64,000 nucleotides of DNA from Pseudomonadota bacterium (lineage in GTDB: Bacteria; Desulfobacterota; Binatia; Binatales; Binataceae). Positions 63,754 through 64,000 of the stretch are shown one piece after another. The stretch is taken from positions 21,771 through 85,770 of the forward strand of contig JAJPJA010000085.1 of the NCBI GenBank assembly GCA_021324455.1, in the 5' to 3' direction. A program made the position numbers and the translations under genes. Each line of letters opens with the position of its first letter. Positions within the stretch are counted from its first letter, which is position 1. Below the pieces are notes generated by a model. It worked only from the letters and a program-made list of their open reading frames with translations. It made no database searches and had not been told where the DNA came from.

Positions 63754-63782
63754 TTGACAACCCCGCGCGATGATCCTATTGC
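63754..63782 (+). promoter_or_regulatory. Possible promoter for the thiolase-like gene
   Basis: A perfect TTGACA (63754-63759) with TATTGC (63777-63782) after 17 bases. The -10 is weak, but it is placed upstream of ATG 63854 with a leader of about 65 bases. The rest of the 270-base gap after the SDR gene shows nothing else. Confidence 0.4.
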
Positions 63783-63853
63783 GAAGGCATCGGATTGGCC
63801 GCGCACGGCGATCAGCGCCGCGCCGCGCCATGATCGCCGACCGGAGGGAAATC

Positions 63854-64000
63854 ATGAGCCTTAAGGGAAAAACCGCCATCGCCGGACTCGGAATCACGCG
63901 CATGGGCAAGAATTACGACCATTCCGGCGCGCTGGGCTTTTGCGCCGAAGCGATTGCGCTGGCGCTCGCCGACGCCGGGCTCAAACGATCGGACCTCGAC
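63854..64000 (+). CDS. Thiolase-like / acetyl-CoA acetyltransferase family protein (partial, 3' end outside window)
   Basis: The ATG at 63854 has GGAGGG 6 bases before it. The visible 49 codons encode MSLKGKTAIAGLGITRMGKNYDHSG, then FCAEAIALALADAGLKRSDLD. This is the opening of a thiolase-superfamily (lipid-transfer-protein type, SCP-x) enzyme: the AIAGxGxTxxGK strand and the AxxxALxDAGLxxxDID helix are typical. The catalytic Cys lies beyond the window. It may continue the CoA-ester theme. Confidence 0.7.
   Translation, partial: MSLKGKTAIAGLGITRMGKNYDHSGALGFCAEAIALALADAGLKRSDLD

Noticed and set aside
1..64000. CRISPR arrays, insertion sequences, prophage or tRNA/rRNA genes
   Set aside because: I looked for regular repeats, transposase-like products, inverted terminal repeats and cloverleaf-like segments and found none that I could support.

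Overview
The window is 64 kb of GC-rich, gene-dense bacterial chromosome with no insertion sequence, CRISPR array, rRNA or tRNA that I could recognise. Most genes are housekeeping or accessory metabolism. The mix is consistent with a poorly cultured, soil- or water-type lineage: three F420/flavin-type LLM oxidoreductases, a double CaiB/BaiF CoA-transferase, split glycine decarboxylase (GcvPA/GcvPB), ThyX instead of ThyA, TrmFO, a copper/silver RND pump and a complete trp operon. Candidate phylum Binatota/Desulfobacterota-like is my guess. It is inference only, because no marker gene was aligned.

Layout. 0-6.5 kb: tail of a TPR protein, an LLM oxidoreductase, and a leftward glycine-cleavage operon gcvT-gcvPA-gcvPB that diverges from folD. 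6.5-14 kb: recD2, a small exported protein, a glutathione S-transferase gene with an in-frame TGA at its catalytic position, a VOC protein, an alpha/beta hydrolase, argS and a SPOR-domain protein. 14-21 kb: the operon trpE-G-D-C-F-B-A behind a strong promoter, a Trp-rich leader peptide and a textbook three-state attenuator. 21-30 kb: VOC protein, two-residue-deviant alpha/beta hydrolase, OsmC, a leftward OMP-copC-copD operon, trmFO, a Ppx/GppA phosphatase and a potassium channel. 29.6-29.9 kb is the wreck of a FitAB/VapBC-type toxin-antitoxin locus. 30-39 kb: seven-repeat BNR protein, LLM oxidoreductase, hybrid MASE1-PAS sensor kinase, Cys-type glutathione peroxidase, typA and a multicopper oxidase. 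39-45.4 kb: a leftward six-gene cluster (LLM oxidoreductase, crotonase, EthD, cupin, NTF2-like, double CoA-transferase) of unknown substrate. 45.6-54 kb: thyX, small exported or Cys-rich proteins and a CusCBA pump whose cusA is frameshifted. 54-64 kb: DUF309, a family 4/5 uracil-DNA glycosylase, a serine hydrolase, then a rightward catabolic-looking run: TPP-dependent oxidase, enolase-superfamily enzyme, FAD/Fe-S dehydrogenase, SDR and the start of a thiolase-like gene.

Themes. Methylene-tetrahydrofolate is made or used by GcvT/P, FolD, TrmFO and ThyX. Copper is handled by CopC/CopD, the multicopper oxidase and CusCBA.

The two most notable observations are the probable selenocysteine codon plus SECIS-like hairpin in the glutathione S-transferase gene (9298-9909), and the complete ribosome-mediated trp attenuator (14127-14299). 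Both were read directly from the sequence.
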